NCBI GenBank assembly: GCA_911728435.2
Contig: OU452200.1
Span: 496,001 to 560,000, forward strand
DNA length: 64,000 nt
From: Apoderus coryli
Lineage: Eukaryota; Arthropoda; Insecta; Coleoptera; Attelabidae
Direction: 5' to 3'
Both the position numbers and the translations under genes were made by a program. This document shows positions 45,100-57,479 of the stretch, one piece after another. The notes beneath the pieces were generated by a model, which saw nothing but the letters and a program-made list of their open reading frames with translations, made no database searches and was not told the DNA's origin. Position 1 is the stretch's first letter; the number at the start of each line of letters is the position of its first letter.

Positions 45100-46440
45100 G
45101 TTTATAGTTGGATATGCCTTAACGTGTTTTCTATGTTATTTTATCTATATTATTAATAAGTTAATTAACATGAACATGCCACAATTCCGAAAAGCATTCA
45201 ATAACTTTTGTTATATTAACCAGTGTTGCCAACCGAAACTATAATAATGTCTCTGTGAGGAAAAATTTAATTTAAATACTAAAATAAGCGTTATATTATA
45301 TGTATGTATACATAACTAAATATTTATAACAATTAAAAATAATACTAATTATATTAAATACCGGGTTTTCTTAACGATTTAGAAAGTGAAAGCATTGTCT
45401 TTGAAAAGACAATGGTGAAAGTATGGATATGTGTGAATCAAACAATCTTTGGCAACTCTGCGGCTTAAGCTGTCATAGTTGTCAATATTTGTTAAACAGG
45501 AAACGATGTGCAGAAGAGTATTGCCGGTATAGAGTTCTGGCCTCAGATAAATATTATTTGTGCTAGCTAGGCGTTTGCCATAGAGAGGCAAACCTTACCT
45601 CTCACCAATTAAAAAACAAACATTCTTGCCGGAACCTCAGAAAAATATTATTTATGTTGGGGCGATTCAAAATGGTTCTTTTTATCAGAAATTAAATAAA
45701 ATGTAATACAAAACAATTTTTATTTCTCAACTCACTTCCCCGCCCAAAACGCTCTCCCTACCCACAATCTGACAATTGACATTTCAAAAATAGTCTTCTT
45801 GTTAATCTAGGCACAACAAATCACACAAATCACAGAGTATACACTAAAATAGAACATAATACATACTAAACTTATTTAGCGCCAAATTCAAATGCGTATA
45901 CAACCATAGAAATCTTATATTATATATTATGTACTCTAGAATACTAATTAAATCCAGCCGAATACCAAAAAGTGTAACGGGTATGCAGAGTTTTCACGAT
46001 CTACGCATGCTCCTCAGTATCTTATTTTCAGTACAGAGCTGCCATATTTAAAACTATTTTGTCGTTCGCCTTATAGAATTTATGCGACATATCTGTTTTA
46101 TAAATAAATCCATATGTTGCGTCATACGAAACTGCTTGACAAAATCAAATAATTAAATGTTATCGGTAAAATTGCATACTGTTTAGTTTTCAGCAATATG
46201 AACGAAACATTTTTTTCCAAATCTTATTAAATTTAGGAGATTTCGCAACAGCGTCTGTTTTCGCAAATGACGTTTCTCGTAGTGGGAATATCTGTCAGAG
46301 TCGGCTTCACAACAATTCAGATAGGTTTTATAATTGAGTTATGGTTTTATTCGTGGTATATTTTAATTGTTGATAGATATTTGTGATTAAAATTGTTTTT
46401 AATATTTGTTATTTTGGTTTGGTAGTTCGTTTATTTAACA
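45100..46440. other. Intergenic; DHX15 upstream region
   Basis: Contains the DHX15 promoter side. A 70-codon minus-strand open frame at 45591 has no recognisable feature. Nothing else is supported. Confidence 0.4.
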
Positions 46441-46444
46441 AACA

Positions 46445-47102
46445 ATGAGGTGTATAGTGTTGTGGTGTAAAAATGAAGGTCTCATTCCTGGTATTAAATA
46501 TTTTCAGTAAGTTATTGTTTCGGGTTTCTAACAGTCTCAGTTTGAGTCAATATGATACCATTGACATGATACTCATTTTTAGCTTGACAAAAAAAAGACA
46601 TGATGTTTGGATGCGGGCATTGGGATCCTAGTACAGAAAATGTATGTAATAGGAATGTCATATGCAGTAAGCATTTCGCTGCAGAAGATATCATTTGTAG
46701 AGGAGACGGCAAGGGGATCACCCTCGTACCCGATGCAGTTCCCAAACTTTTGTTGAAAAGAAGAGATTATGTAAATGAGAGTGGAAGATAAATTCTTAAT
46801 CGTTTGATATCTGGACACTGTTTACTTAAAAGCAGTCTGTCAAAAATGCTTGATATGTATGTCAAGAATATATTTCCTACGTTGTGTAGGTATACAAAGT
46901 TCGTTTGAATTCTGTTGTTAAACTGGAATATACTTAATTATAGAATCCTCCATGAAATTGCTGAGAATACAAGTTCTACCAACCATGTTTTGTCACAAAA
47001 TACTATTGCGAGTAGTACGGATGATATGGAAGTGGTTTACATGGACACGGAAAATATTTGTGAAGTCACTGTTTCTTGCACCCCTTTGAAGGCTGTAGAG
47101 AG
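46445..47102 (+). pseudogene. THAP-domain gene, frameshifted
   Basis: Exon 1 (46445-46506) begins MRCIVLWCKNEGLIPGIKYF with the first zinc Cys pair and a GTAAGT donor. Exon 2 (from 46583, after TTTTTAG) continues LTKKRHDVWMRALG, which fits the THAP consensus, but then shifts frame before HWDPSTENVCNRNVICSKHF (the C-x2-H pair) and the AVP box (LVPDAVPKLL). A further exon-like piece (46944-47102, ILHEIAENTSSTNHV to LKAVER, donor GTAAGA) does not join exon 2 in phase. THAP domains bind DNA and derive from P-element transposases. Either a pseudogene or a gene with a sequence error near 46620. Confidence 0.6.
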
Positions 47103-47109
47103 GTAAGAC

Positions 47110-48365
47110 GCCTAAGGTTGTTGTGTAAACAAACAAATATTATATAATAATAAAATAAATAATTAGAATGCTCATGTCCTTAAGATATTTTCCAGTATTA
47201 GAATTTTTACTTATTTCTCGTTTCTGCTTAGATTTATTATTATTATTGGGTTGTATCTGTTAGATATTTAATGTAATTTTTTATTTTTTAAATTCCTTTA
47301 TTCCATTTTTTTATTTGAATGTTACCAAATGGTAAAATTTAATTTTAAATATACCTATAACAGTAATATTACATTTAACCAAAGCCGGTCCTGTTGAAAA
47401 ATAAGTTACTGGTGATCATGCGCATTATGCACAGCTCTACACTTTTGGTTACATTTTTGTACTACGGGATTATCATTCTAGAGTATATATATAATATAAG
47501 ATTTCTGTGGTGGTTTTCGGTGGGGTTGGAACAGACCTATTATTTTGGCTGCCATATTAACGCAATATGTTGTATTATGTGTTGCATAACTTCTTACTAA
47601 AAGTGTTGTGTATGAAGAGTTGCATATCCAGCTATTTTATACCGCGAAATCCACATTAAAACATTTAAATTTTAGATTCTCGAAGCAGAAGTTATTGAAC
47701 ATTAATTTTTGATCCTTTAACAGCAAAATAAATAGTATTAGTATGTTATTTAAGACGACCTATAAATGCATTATTATTTCAAGTTGGAAACAATATTTAT
47801 CACCAGCATTTTAGTTGAGAACATGGAAACTTAATTTAGATATGATACCGATAACAATAGCAACCAAGCCTAAACGTATCAGACACAAATAATTAAAATT
47901 TTAAAATAGAAACTAATTAAAATTTTCACACAAATGAATTCAATAATACCTACTCACATAATTGTAAATAATATTAATGGGAAAATATAATTTATTTGAT
48001 ATAATGACTGTTGATAATTTTATGAAAATATAGAAAATGAAAAAAACAAGACTGTTTAGTATCAGAATATTATTTACTTATACTTATATTCGGTATTATT
48101 ATTTCCAAAATATTTGCTCAAAATGAGAGAAATCTTTACCACATATACCTAAGTACGTATATTTTTTTAAACATTTCATATTTATAGAAAATTAACATAT
48201 CAATTAAATAATAAATCACAGTAAGTAATTATATTTGTATCTATTAATTAATTAAATTATTCAAAAATATAAATCACGGAATACAAGTGTAAACAAACAT
48301 CTATTATTATTATTTATTTATATCTTTTTAAAGAAGTAAGTAGTCCATATTGAAGTGGAGTAGAG
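47110..48365. other. AT-rich sequence, no gene
   Basis: No coding region, repeat or RNA gene is supported. Possible continuation exons of the THAP-domain gene were looked for and not found. Confidence 0.35.
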
Positions 48366-48367
48366 TG

Positions 48368-49240
48368 AAATAAAAGTCAAGCTTCACGAAACAAATTTAA
48401 TTGATTTCTCTAAAAAAATTTTGACAACCATAGGTGGTCAAAATTTGTGAGCGAATTGAGGACGTCCAATCATGAAAAAAACCTAAATTGTAATTTCTCC
48501 AAAAATCCTTATTTACAAAGATACAGGGTGTTAAAGATGACTGCCTGAGGACGATTTTTTTGAAATATATTCGAAACGAGTAAAGATGAATTCATCAAAT
48601 GTAGCATATTTATTCACCTAGTTAAATGTCGTAAACTGACATGAAATTGAATAAAAAAATATGACCATAGGCGGGTAAACGGGGGGACCCTTGCCTTAAT
48701 TATAACCTAACTTTTTTTTCTTGTGACTTTTATTCCATTTGAGTCAAAAATGTGATAAAATAAAGTTTTCTACATAAAAAACGCATACTTGTTTTTTCTC
48801 GAAAAACTTAAAGGTTTTCCAGAAATTCGAGTTTGAAAATTTTAGGGGAAAACTGGTCCTTATTGAAAACTTTTCGTTAGCAAACTGTATTTTTTTAGGT
48901 TGTGTACTAAGGACCAGTTTTGTCCTAAAATTTTAAAACTCGAATTTCTCGAAATTGTAGAAATCTTTATTTTATCACATTTTTGGCAAAAATGGAATAA
49001 AAGTCACAAGGAAAAAAAGGCAGTCATTTTTTTTTCGGATTCAAGTTCTTGAAAACAAAATGTTTTCTTTTCTTAATTTTTAGCGAAAGTTACATTTCGC
49101 TTGTCTAACTTTATTACTACGTTTCGGCGATGGTTTATCACCTTCTTCAGGTCATTCTAGAAATTACAAATTACAAATATTATCATAATAAATAGGTATA
49201 TTCATTAAATTTGTTTCGTGGAGGTTGACTTTTATTTCAA
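48368..49240. repeat. Fold-back element with inner 300-bp palindrome and hammerhead-like core
   Basis: The outer ends are inverted: GAAATAAAAGTCAAGCTTCA at about 48368 mirrors GTGGAGGTTGACTTTTATTTC at about 49220. Inside, about 48709-49018 is a second palindrome (CTTGTGACTTTTATTCCATT against AATGGAATAAAAGTCACAAG; AGGACCAGTTTT near the centre). On the minus strand 49150-49121 has CTGAAGA, the 6-bp stem GGTGAT/ATCGCC and GAAAC, a hammerhead-type core. Confidence 0.65.
49121..49150 (-). ncRNA. Hammerhead-like core
   Basis: CTGAAGA fits the CTGANGA consensus; stem II is GGTGAT/ATCGCC with a 5-nt loop (AAACC), then GAAAC. Stem I is not convincing. Confidence 0.4.
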
Positions 49241-49552
49241 GAACATAATTATTTATATCTTTGTAATGTTAGTTGATTATTTTGTTTACATTTTAAACAT
49301 GCAGTTCAAAAAATGAATCTAAAAAGATCTATACGCGGACGGGATGCACAAATTCTTTTTTGTAAGGGTTGGTACAAGAGGGTTATTATCGGCAACACCG
49401 ATAACTAAGTGTTGTTGATTACCTACTAAGTATACCTAATGGTAATTACTTGGCTTAGGTACCCGAAAGTAGATTAATTAAATTAAAAATTTCACCAGTT
49501 AGGTAGTTGGAACCTATTATTATTACAATTAAAATTCAATATTTGTTACCAG

Positions 49553-49626
49553 GTTTTTGTAGCGTCATTAGAAGGGCGTTCGCTTCGCATGCGGAAGGTT
49601 ATACGTTCGAATCCCAGCTCTGCCAA
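49553..49626 (+). other. tRNA-Ala-like sequence, probably a SINE head
   Basis: TAGCGTCATTAGAAGG resembles an A box, and TTCGAATCCC is a T-arm/B box. A 7-nt anticodon-like loop TTCGCAT (CGC, Ala) lies between TCGC and GCGG. The 3' end CTCTGCC has no pairing 5' acceptor strand, so this is not a functional tRNA. Confidence 0.4.
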
Positions 49627-50029
49627 TACGTTTTTTTCTGATTTTTGAATAATTTAGTTTGTTACGTTAGTTTATTGGAAATAATGAAAATAATACATAT
49701 TCATACCAACAAAATTTCGTTATTACGTTTGTCGATGACGTTCTTGCTATTCCGGCTTTAACAAAAAAACAAATAGTTAAATAGTCTTAAAACTTTATTA
49801 GAAAACAAGAAAAATATGATATACAAAAAGAAAATTAGACCAAAATATGCAATTGTAATTTTAATTAAATTTTAATAATTCAAATATATTTTTCCATACA
49901 ATGGTAAGTTAAACGATAATTGCACATATTGATGAACGAACTAAGAGTGAGGTGTGTTTTTCCAGACTTCAATAGAAATTTAATGGAACATTGTACGTCT
50001 TAGCGTTGTGTTTGTTCGATTGTTGACAT

Positions 50030-50072
50030 GCCACTGATGATGGGACTAGTCTAGTCCCGAAACATGTATGGC
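50030..50072 (+). ncRNA. Candidate type I hammerhead ribozyme
   Basis: The clearest of the set. Stem I is GCCA (50030-50033) with TGGC (50069-50072). The core is CTGATGA (50034-50040). Stem II is seven perfect pairs, GGGACTA/TAGTCCC, with loop GTC. Then comes GAAAC and the palindromic short stem III ACATGT, with cleavage expected after GTA at 50068. One extra T separates the core from stem II, as at 853 and 17580. Confidence 0.55.
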
Positions 50073-50435
50073 CGATAGTTTCTATTAAATTTATCTTGTG
50101 GAGATTCGACTTTCATTTAAACACTAAAAAAGAAAATAATACAATCATAATAATTAAAATTCTGTTTCGTTACGCAGGTCGTATATTTTTGATTATATTA
50201 TAACTTGTGGGGAAAGTTTTGGGGTGACACAACCGATTTTTTTTTCTTCGAATAGTCAACTGTTTGACGTTCTGTGTGCGAGTTGGCTCTTTCATATAAA
50301 GAATAATGCGACGTTTTCGGTAGTTCTTCCTGATTTTGTGTATGATTTTTGGCAAACTAATTGCTGTATATTATTCAGCGTTAACTGTTGTTTCGTTCTC
50401 GAAAGTAATTAGGTATTGATTTTAACAAAACACTA

Positions 50436-50960
50436 GGTTTGGTATAGGACGCTATCATACAGGACCTAATCAAGACCTAAGAGACTATCCTTAATGACCG
50501 TTCCAAAGAATCTCTTTTGACATGCAAATAGCCCTTCATAATATCATTGTCCTGCGTAAATTTCACGACCCCATTATTAGGAAAACAGATTTAAGTTTTT
50601 AGGGGCCTTGGTTTGGTATAGGACGCTATCATACAAGACCTAAGAAACTATCCTTAATGACCGTTCCAAGAATGTTGTTTGGCATGCAAATAGCCCTTCA
50701 TAATATCATTGTTCTTCGTAAATTTCACGACCCCATTATTAGGAAAACAGATTTAAATTTTTTGGGGTCTTGTTTTGGTATAGGACGCTATCATACAAGA
50801 CCTAAGAAACTATCCTTAATGACCGTTCCAAAGAATGTCGTTTGGCATGCAAATAGCCCTTCATAATATCATTGTCCTGCGTAAATTTCACGACCCCATT
50901 ATTAGGAAAACACATTTTAAATTTTTGGGGCCTTGGTTTGGTATAGGACGCTATCATACA
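50436..50960. repeat. Tandem repeat, three full units of about 165 bp and a partial fourth
   Basis: Units beginning GGTTTGGTATAGGACGCTAT start at about 50436, 50610, 50772 and 50935. They share CATGCAAATAGCCCTTCATA and TTTCACGACCCCATTATTAG. The first unit carries an extra TCAAGACCTAAGAG-type segment. No coding function. Confidence 0.85.
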
Positions 50961-53150
50961 GAGTGAAAAACATTTATTAAGATAAATTAAGTACACAATA
51001 AACAAAAACAGTCCAAATTCCCTAATATTGTTCAGAGCATTTTATTTTGGTTGATGTTCGTGCTAGGTCTTGGGTCTACCATATACCTATTGAGTTTATG
51101 TTCCTGCTAGGACTAGGTATAAACACCGTTGTCAAACAATAATAAAAATGCATTTTAATTAGTCTAAATTTAGTTTGAACATGAACAATTTATTCAATAT
51201 TTTTCTTCAATTAAACTCATAATTCAGTGCAAGAAAAATCCCAGCAAACCTCATATTATATATATGGATATCTACTTTTATATAATGCGTATTGATGTAA
51301 GAAAAAATCCAAGAATTCTGTATTTTTTCTATAAAACAGTACCACACAGGCAGAAGAATTATTATTATTATTCTATTAACAATTTAATTAGTAGACTATA
51401 CCTACTAAGATACATAATATTTTATGTATATTAACTAAATAAAAATTTTGAATCAATAAAATACCACAAAATTTAAATATTACCTATTTTTCATAATAAA
51501 ATATAGGTACATATCGTGCAGCAAACACACACATAATGTTAATCCAAGTACCTATTTCTCTTAAGGTGCAGCTTAATTAATTCAGTTTCGTAGGTATTAT
51601 TGGTTTGTGATAATAATTTTCCTCTTCTAAATACGCAAATATATTTCCTAAAATCATTTTATTTTGCATAATATGACCAATCAATCAACAGTAGTCATGG
51701 GCGCCGGAAGGAATAAGGTTCAAAATACCTATACTTATACAGTCAATCCAACTTCTTTTGAAGTTTAATTTATATATTAAGTACTTAAAATATTATATAA
51801 TTGAGAAAAAACTTAAGATAAACTGATCCTGATTGGTTATAACATAAATTGAACATAAGTCTAATCAGAAAATATCTTATTAACTTTCCAGTTTTGTGGC
51901 TGTTGTTACTACAATAATTTGGCATTGTCTTTCACCACACCAAAGATTTATGTAGGTACACAATTATTAATCTATGCTTTCACTAACAGTTAATTAAATA
52001 AACACTATTACACTATTGTTCTTAAAACTAGAATTCAATAAATTTTATAACCAAATAACTAATAAAAATGGAAAAACGTTGAAAACTTTTTAGAAAATGG
52101 AATAAACGAATGTAAACAATCTTTAATATTCGTTCATATTGGAATTTTACCCAATTCGACAGCTTGCGCACAAAAGCGCGCGAACGAACACAAAATCCCA
52201 TCGAAATCGTCAAGATAAACTTCTGGTTAGCGTAGCTTTCTTATTCTATGGTATTAGTATTTTTTTTTTGACAAATTAATTCTAATTGCCTGGTGTTTTC
52301 TTTGTTTTGGGATTTTGAGTGAATAAATATTAACAATAACTAACAAATTATATAAAAAGTACTCAAATTTTACATAAGAAACATTAATTAATATTGACAA
52401 TAGGTATTTTATTGACTACGCCACTGATAAATCAATAATATATAAAAATGCATTACAAAAATGTTTTGCAGGGAAAAAACCGATAAGTATAGCCGTGTAT
52501 CTACAGAGAAATTAACTTATGGAATACCCATGAATGAAATAACATTAATCAAAAATGCAAAACCCAAATAAAAATCAACTATTTATATCAAAACAGCTTC
52601 TGTAAAATCCTCAGTTATAATTAACTTGTTGTTCAACAATCATAACATAAATAGTGTTTCTTCTCCTCTGCAATAAATAATTATTAATACTTAACAGTAG
52701 GTAATATGGTGTTGGACAATTTAATAATTTGTGTCTTCTATTATTATATCATAATTACATAATTGGGTTGAATTGAATCATATTCTTTGGACAGTTTAAG
52801 CTGCTAAATACAGGTAATTTGTTATTAAAAATACAGTTAGAAAATGTAAAAAGTGCGCAAAACAATAAAAAACAGTGGATTATCTAGACCGACCACTTCT
52901 GTAAGTCTAAAGCTGTTGGTCCCCGTCCCGTAAAGTAACAAGTTGCGCTAGACGTGGCAATGCCTGCTGAAGCCCATCAGTTAATGAACTGTGCCAGATC
53001 CGGGTTTACAACTATAAATTCTGTTAAAATTAAATTATTTTTGATTTAAATAAATATTGATTACACACAGTGTATTGGTTCTGCTAACGAATGTTATTCC
53101 TGCTTTTATGAAAATCTAACTAAAAGAAGTGTAGCTTGATTTTTTGATCT
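50960..53150. other. AT-rich sequence, no gene
   Basis: Nothing beyond short chance frames and (ATT)n runs is seen. A hint of tRNA-like sequence near 52920-53010 was not convincing. Confidence 0.35.
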
Positions 53151-53245
53151 GCACTTTTACAATTTGATTATTTTTGGGTATAAACACTTTCGTTCTCTTG
53201 ACGACGTTTCGACTTTTATAAAGTCATTTTCAAACAAAATCACAA

Positions 53246-53564
53246 CAGTTATATATAACGCAACATAAGATGATAATTATAAATAATTTGCAACATATAG
53301 GAAAAAATTATACAATAATTTCAAAAAATTTTAATTAGAAGACCCCGTTCTAACCTATTTTTATGTAAATGTCCTTTGGGATTTTAATTTTAGTTGTCAC
53401 AAAAAACACCCTATTCTTGTGAGTATGAATTATCTGTTTTATTAATTAAAGATAAAATCATTAAAGAGAAAAATATGTTTTTAAATTGTTTCTCTTGTAT
53501 TATTATATAATTTTTTCCTATATGTTGCAAATTATTTATAATTGTCATCTTATATTGCGTTATA
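53246..53564. mobile_element. MITE inserted in the left arm of the inverted repeat
   Basis: This block is absent from the right arm, where CAACAGTTA directly meets CATACAGAGTGAG. Its own ends are inverted over about 65 bp (AACGCAACATAAGATGATAA against TTGTCATCTTATATTGCGTT). No coding sequence. Confidence 0.75.
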
Positions 53565-55001
53565 CAGGGTGAGTTATTAGTGCGTCGAAGTTCGATATTA
53601 CCTCAAAGACCAAAAATTTCACGCAAAACTAAGCAGCCAGTGTGTAGGCAGTCAAAAAGTACGTATTTTAAAATTATTGTTATTTGTACAGGGTGACTCA
53701 TCTCATCATGGTGAACCAAACTTACGTTTTTTTAAATGGAAAGCCCTATTTATTATTCCACAATTTCATTGGTTTAGACTTGACATAAATTTTAAAAATT
53801 ATAAATTCTGATAGTGCTGTCTTTGTCGTCGAAAATCTGCAAAACGGCCGAATTTAAAGCCACCATAACTAAAGTTACACCGTAACAAGTACCCGCAGTT
53901 CAGTCTAAATGGCAATTTTATTTTCGAAACTTTTAAATAGGCTACTTTTCAACTGTGATTTAATGCGGTCTCACTATTTTATTAATTAATTTAATTACAT
54001 CTACACAGTTAATTGAAGTGTGCGACGCAGAGGGAGATATTCTTCTGGGGCTATTCACAAATATATGATCACATCCATCCATCTGACGGCTTTAATGGCA
54101 CTGTCACTTTAGGTTATTAAGGTTATTATCACTTTTTCAGTAAAATTACTTTAAATACACAATGACAACTTCTAAATTTACTACAACTATATCGAATAAC
54201 CTTTTTATAACACTACAATATACAACATGTTGATAAAAATTGATCTTAAACATAAAAATAATGCCGAAAACTCTTAGGCTATTAATGTAAACAAAGAAAA
54301 TAATAAACTATTTGACACAGCAATTTGTCTGTCGGTTAGAAAAAACATTCTGACCAAAACCAAATTATGACGTGAAACTAGAAGTGTCAACGAAACTAAA
54401 ATAAGTGACACCAACGTTAGAAATATTAGCAAATTATGACGTGAAACTAGAGGCGCACCTATATTGGAATTTTTCGATTTTTCTTTGAAAACCATTTTCA
54501 TGACTTTATTCTTAGAAAAACATATGGGAGAAGCAATTTCGTATATTTTTAGTCGCAATCGTGTCAAAGAATGACGTACACATTCGTAAATTCTATTGAA
54601 AAATTATTAATCTTTAAAAATATGACTCACTTCACACATACTACGTTCCTTTTATAAATATCACTATTCCAAATGTCATATAAATTGTGACAGCTACCCC
54701 ACACAAAAATATTTCGATATCAATAAATAATTGTTTGTATTGGAAGCACCTAGCTAACAAACCTTATATGAAAATTTCCAGTCAAAACTGATACTTATCT
54801 AAAAAATAATGCAAATACACTGAACTCCACCACCAAAGAAGTAGAGGTTTTCCATAGTGTCAAATTATAACATAAATCCATCTGTCATAATAATTAACAT
54901 GTACTATACTGTCTATAGTAAAACAACGTAAATACAATAATTTCCAAAAATATGCAAAAATATTACTCTAAAAGACAGAATGGAAATTGAAAAAGAATAT
55001 A

Positions 55002-57251
55002 CAGGGTGGTCCAACTTTTACCTGCATAAATTTCAGAATCGATAGATAATCGACAAATAATGTGAGTTTGGTTAATAAACTATGTGCGAAAAATGCTTCG
55101 TTACAAATTTACAGGGTGTCAAAATTTAAGAAAAAAATTTGAATTTTATTAATATCTTTATAACCAATTGAGATATTTCAATGAAATTTGGCAAGTGTAG
55201 AGAGGTAATTTAGCTTCATTTTTGCATGTAATAATATTATTTTTATTTCCACCAGTGGCGTGCGTACGGCTACCGATTGCAACATTTTTAATGAAAAAAC
55301 AGATACGCCACTGGTTTATCTCAAAATGAAAATTATATCTGCAATTCTTGTTCAATTTAAAAGAAAAAAGTACTCCTGGCTTTTTTTCGTATGACGCAAC
55401 ATTTTCGAGTAAAAAAAGAAAAATCATCTAAATTAAATGTATTGAAAACCAACATATTATCATTACACGTTTTACACATATTTAACAGATTTTACAGGTT
55501 TTTTTTTGCAGAAACTGTTCAAAATGACTACCGTCATTGTCAATACATAATTGGTAAAAGGCGCATAATTATCACATTAGCTTTCATTCAAACAAAACAC
55601 TTGGTTACAAACCAGAAATGTCAATCATTTTGTCACAATAAATTTGTGTTGTATTTAAGTGTTCTTTTTAGTGTTAATAATAATTCCGCGGCTATTTAGT
55701 AACCAAGAATAGGGTTTTTGCGAAGAAAATGCAGTAGCAGCCGCAAGGGAGTATGCACGCAGATTCCCTAATAGACGTCATCCAACGAGAGAAGTTTTCT
55801 GTCAAGTTCATCGGGCATTTCGAGAACGAGGTTTAAATACTACTTTTAACATAAACAACAATAGACAGCGCCCTAGAAGAAACAATTTGGCCGATGAAAG
55901 GCGTATTTTAAGAACGTTTGATCGAAATCCAAACCCAAGTTCACAAAGAACTGCTGTCATGCTTAACATATCAAGGTCAACCATTTTTAAGTCACTTCAT
56001 AAAGATGGTAGAAAGGCTTGCCATTTTAGGACTGTGCAAGATTTATTGCCTGAGGACTATGTTAAAAAGCATAACTATTGCAAATCGTTATTGAATAAAG
56101 TTCAAGTAGATAGAGCTTTCCTGCATAAGGTTTGCTGGACTGATGAAGCCTCATTTACAAGAACTGGTATAACGAATTACCACAACTTTCATATTTGGTC
56201 ACAACACAATCCATACGAAGTGCGAGCGAGAAAGTTTCAACACCAGTTCACTGTGAACGTGTGACTAGGAGTAATATCCAATAATCTCCTCGGACCATTC
56301 TTTTTACCAGCTAGGTAAAAAGGACTTTTTACAGAATACTTTAAATTATTTAATGGATGCACTTCATTTACTTGCAAATGGTTGGTTTCAATTGAATGGA
56401 GCACCAGCATATTTCGGGCGGAATGTGAGAAACTAAATAACAGAGCATTACGGAAATCAATGGATTCGCTGTTTCCCTGGAGAAGTCGAAAATAATCAGG
56501 AGGGACCTATATCTTGGCCCCCAAGGTCGCTTGACTTGACTCCACTTGATTTCTTTATTTGCGGCTACCTAAAAGAAAAAGTATATAGAGTGCCGGTCAG
56601 AAAACGCGAAGAATTAGTCTTAAAAATTCAAAAAGCTTGTGATGAGTTGCATCGTAACAATCACATTATATCAGCAGCAATTAATAGCATCACAAGAAGA
56701 TGCCAATTGTGTATTGACATTGACGATAGTCATTTTGAACAGTTTCTGTAAAAAAAACTGTAATATCTGTTAAAACGTGTAATGATATGTTATTTTTATG
56801 TTGATTTTCAATACATTTGGTTTAGACGATTTTTATTTTTTTACTCGAAAATGTTGCGTCATACGAAAAAAAGCCGAGAGTACTTTTTTCTTTTAAATTG
56901 AATAAGAATTGCAGATATAATTTTGATTTTGAGATAACCCAGTGGCGTATCGGATTTTTCATTAAAAATATCGCAATCGGTAGCCGTACGCACGCCACTG
57001 CTGGGAATAAAAATAATATTATTACATGCAAAAATGAAGCTAAATTACCTCTCCACACTTGCCAAATTTCATTGAAATATCTCAATTGGTTATAAAGATA
57101 TTAATAAAATTCAAATTTTTTTCTTAAATTTTGACACCCTGTAAATTTGTAACGAAGCATTTTTCGCACATAGTTTATTAACCAAACTCACATTATTTGT
57201 CGATTATCTATCGATTCTAAAATTTATGCAGGTAAAAGTTGGACCACCCTG
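55002..57251 (+). mobile_element. Mariner-type transposon with long inverted ends, inactive
   Basis: CAGGGTGGTCCAACTTTTAC at 55002 is mirrored at 57251; the inverted ends run for more than 400 bp. The flank is TA on the left and TT on the right. The transposase reads from about 55715: ENAVAAAREYARRFPNRRHP, an HTH region (MLNISRSTIFKSLHKDG), first catalytic Asp in CWTDEASF, second in FQLNGAPAYF, third in RSLDLTPLDFFICGY, ending HFEQFL. Stops near 56262 and 56315 break it, and the second catalytic Asp is Asn. A half copy lies at 10733-11476. Confidence 0.85.
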
Positions 57252-57479
57252 TTTACGGAAGATAAGTGTACAATCATATAAAATAGGGTTATCACCGTAC
57301 ACTTTGATGAAATTATTTGTTGACACGCCGCAACGACTTAACTAACCATTATTTGTAGGAAAAACTTACTTTTTTTTGCAACCCTCAATGACTTTTTTCA
57401 TAGATAAAACTACCACAAAACGACTGGGAAATCTCAAAGGGATTTCTTGTTAATCATACTAAAATTTTAGAAAATTATA

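Noticed and set aside
45379..45591. 70-codon minus-strand frame upstream of DHX15
   Set aside because: No recognisable motif and no supporting splice structure.
53200..53232. Hammerhead motif at 53206-53232 (minus) and its mirror near 59205
   Set aside because: Stem II and GAAAC are present on one side, but the CTGANGA core is degraded to TTGAAAA, so only the repeat relationship is kept.
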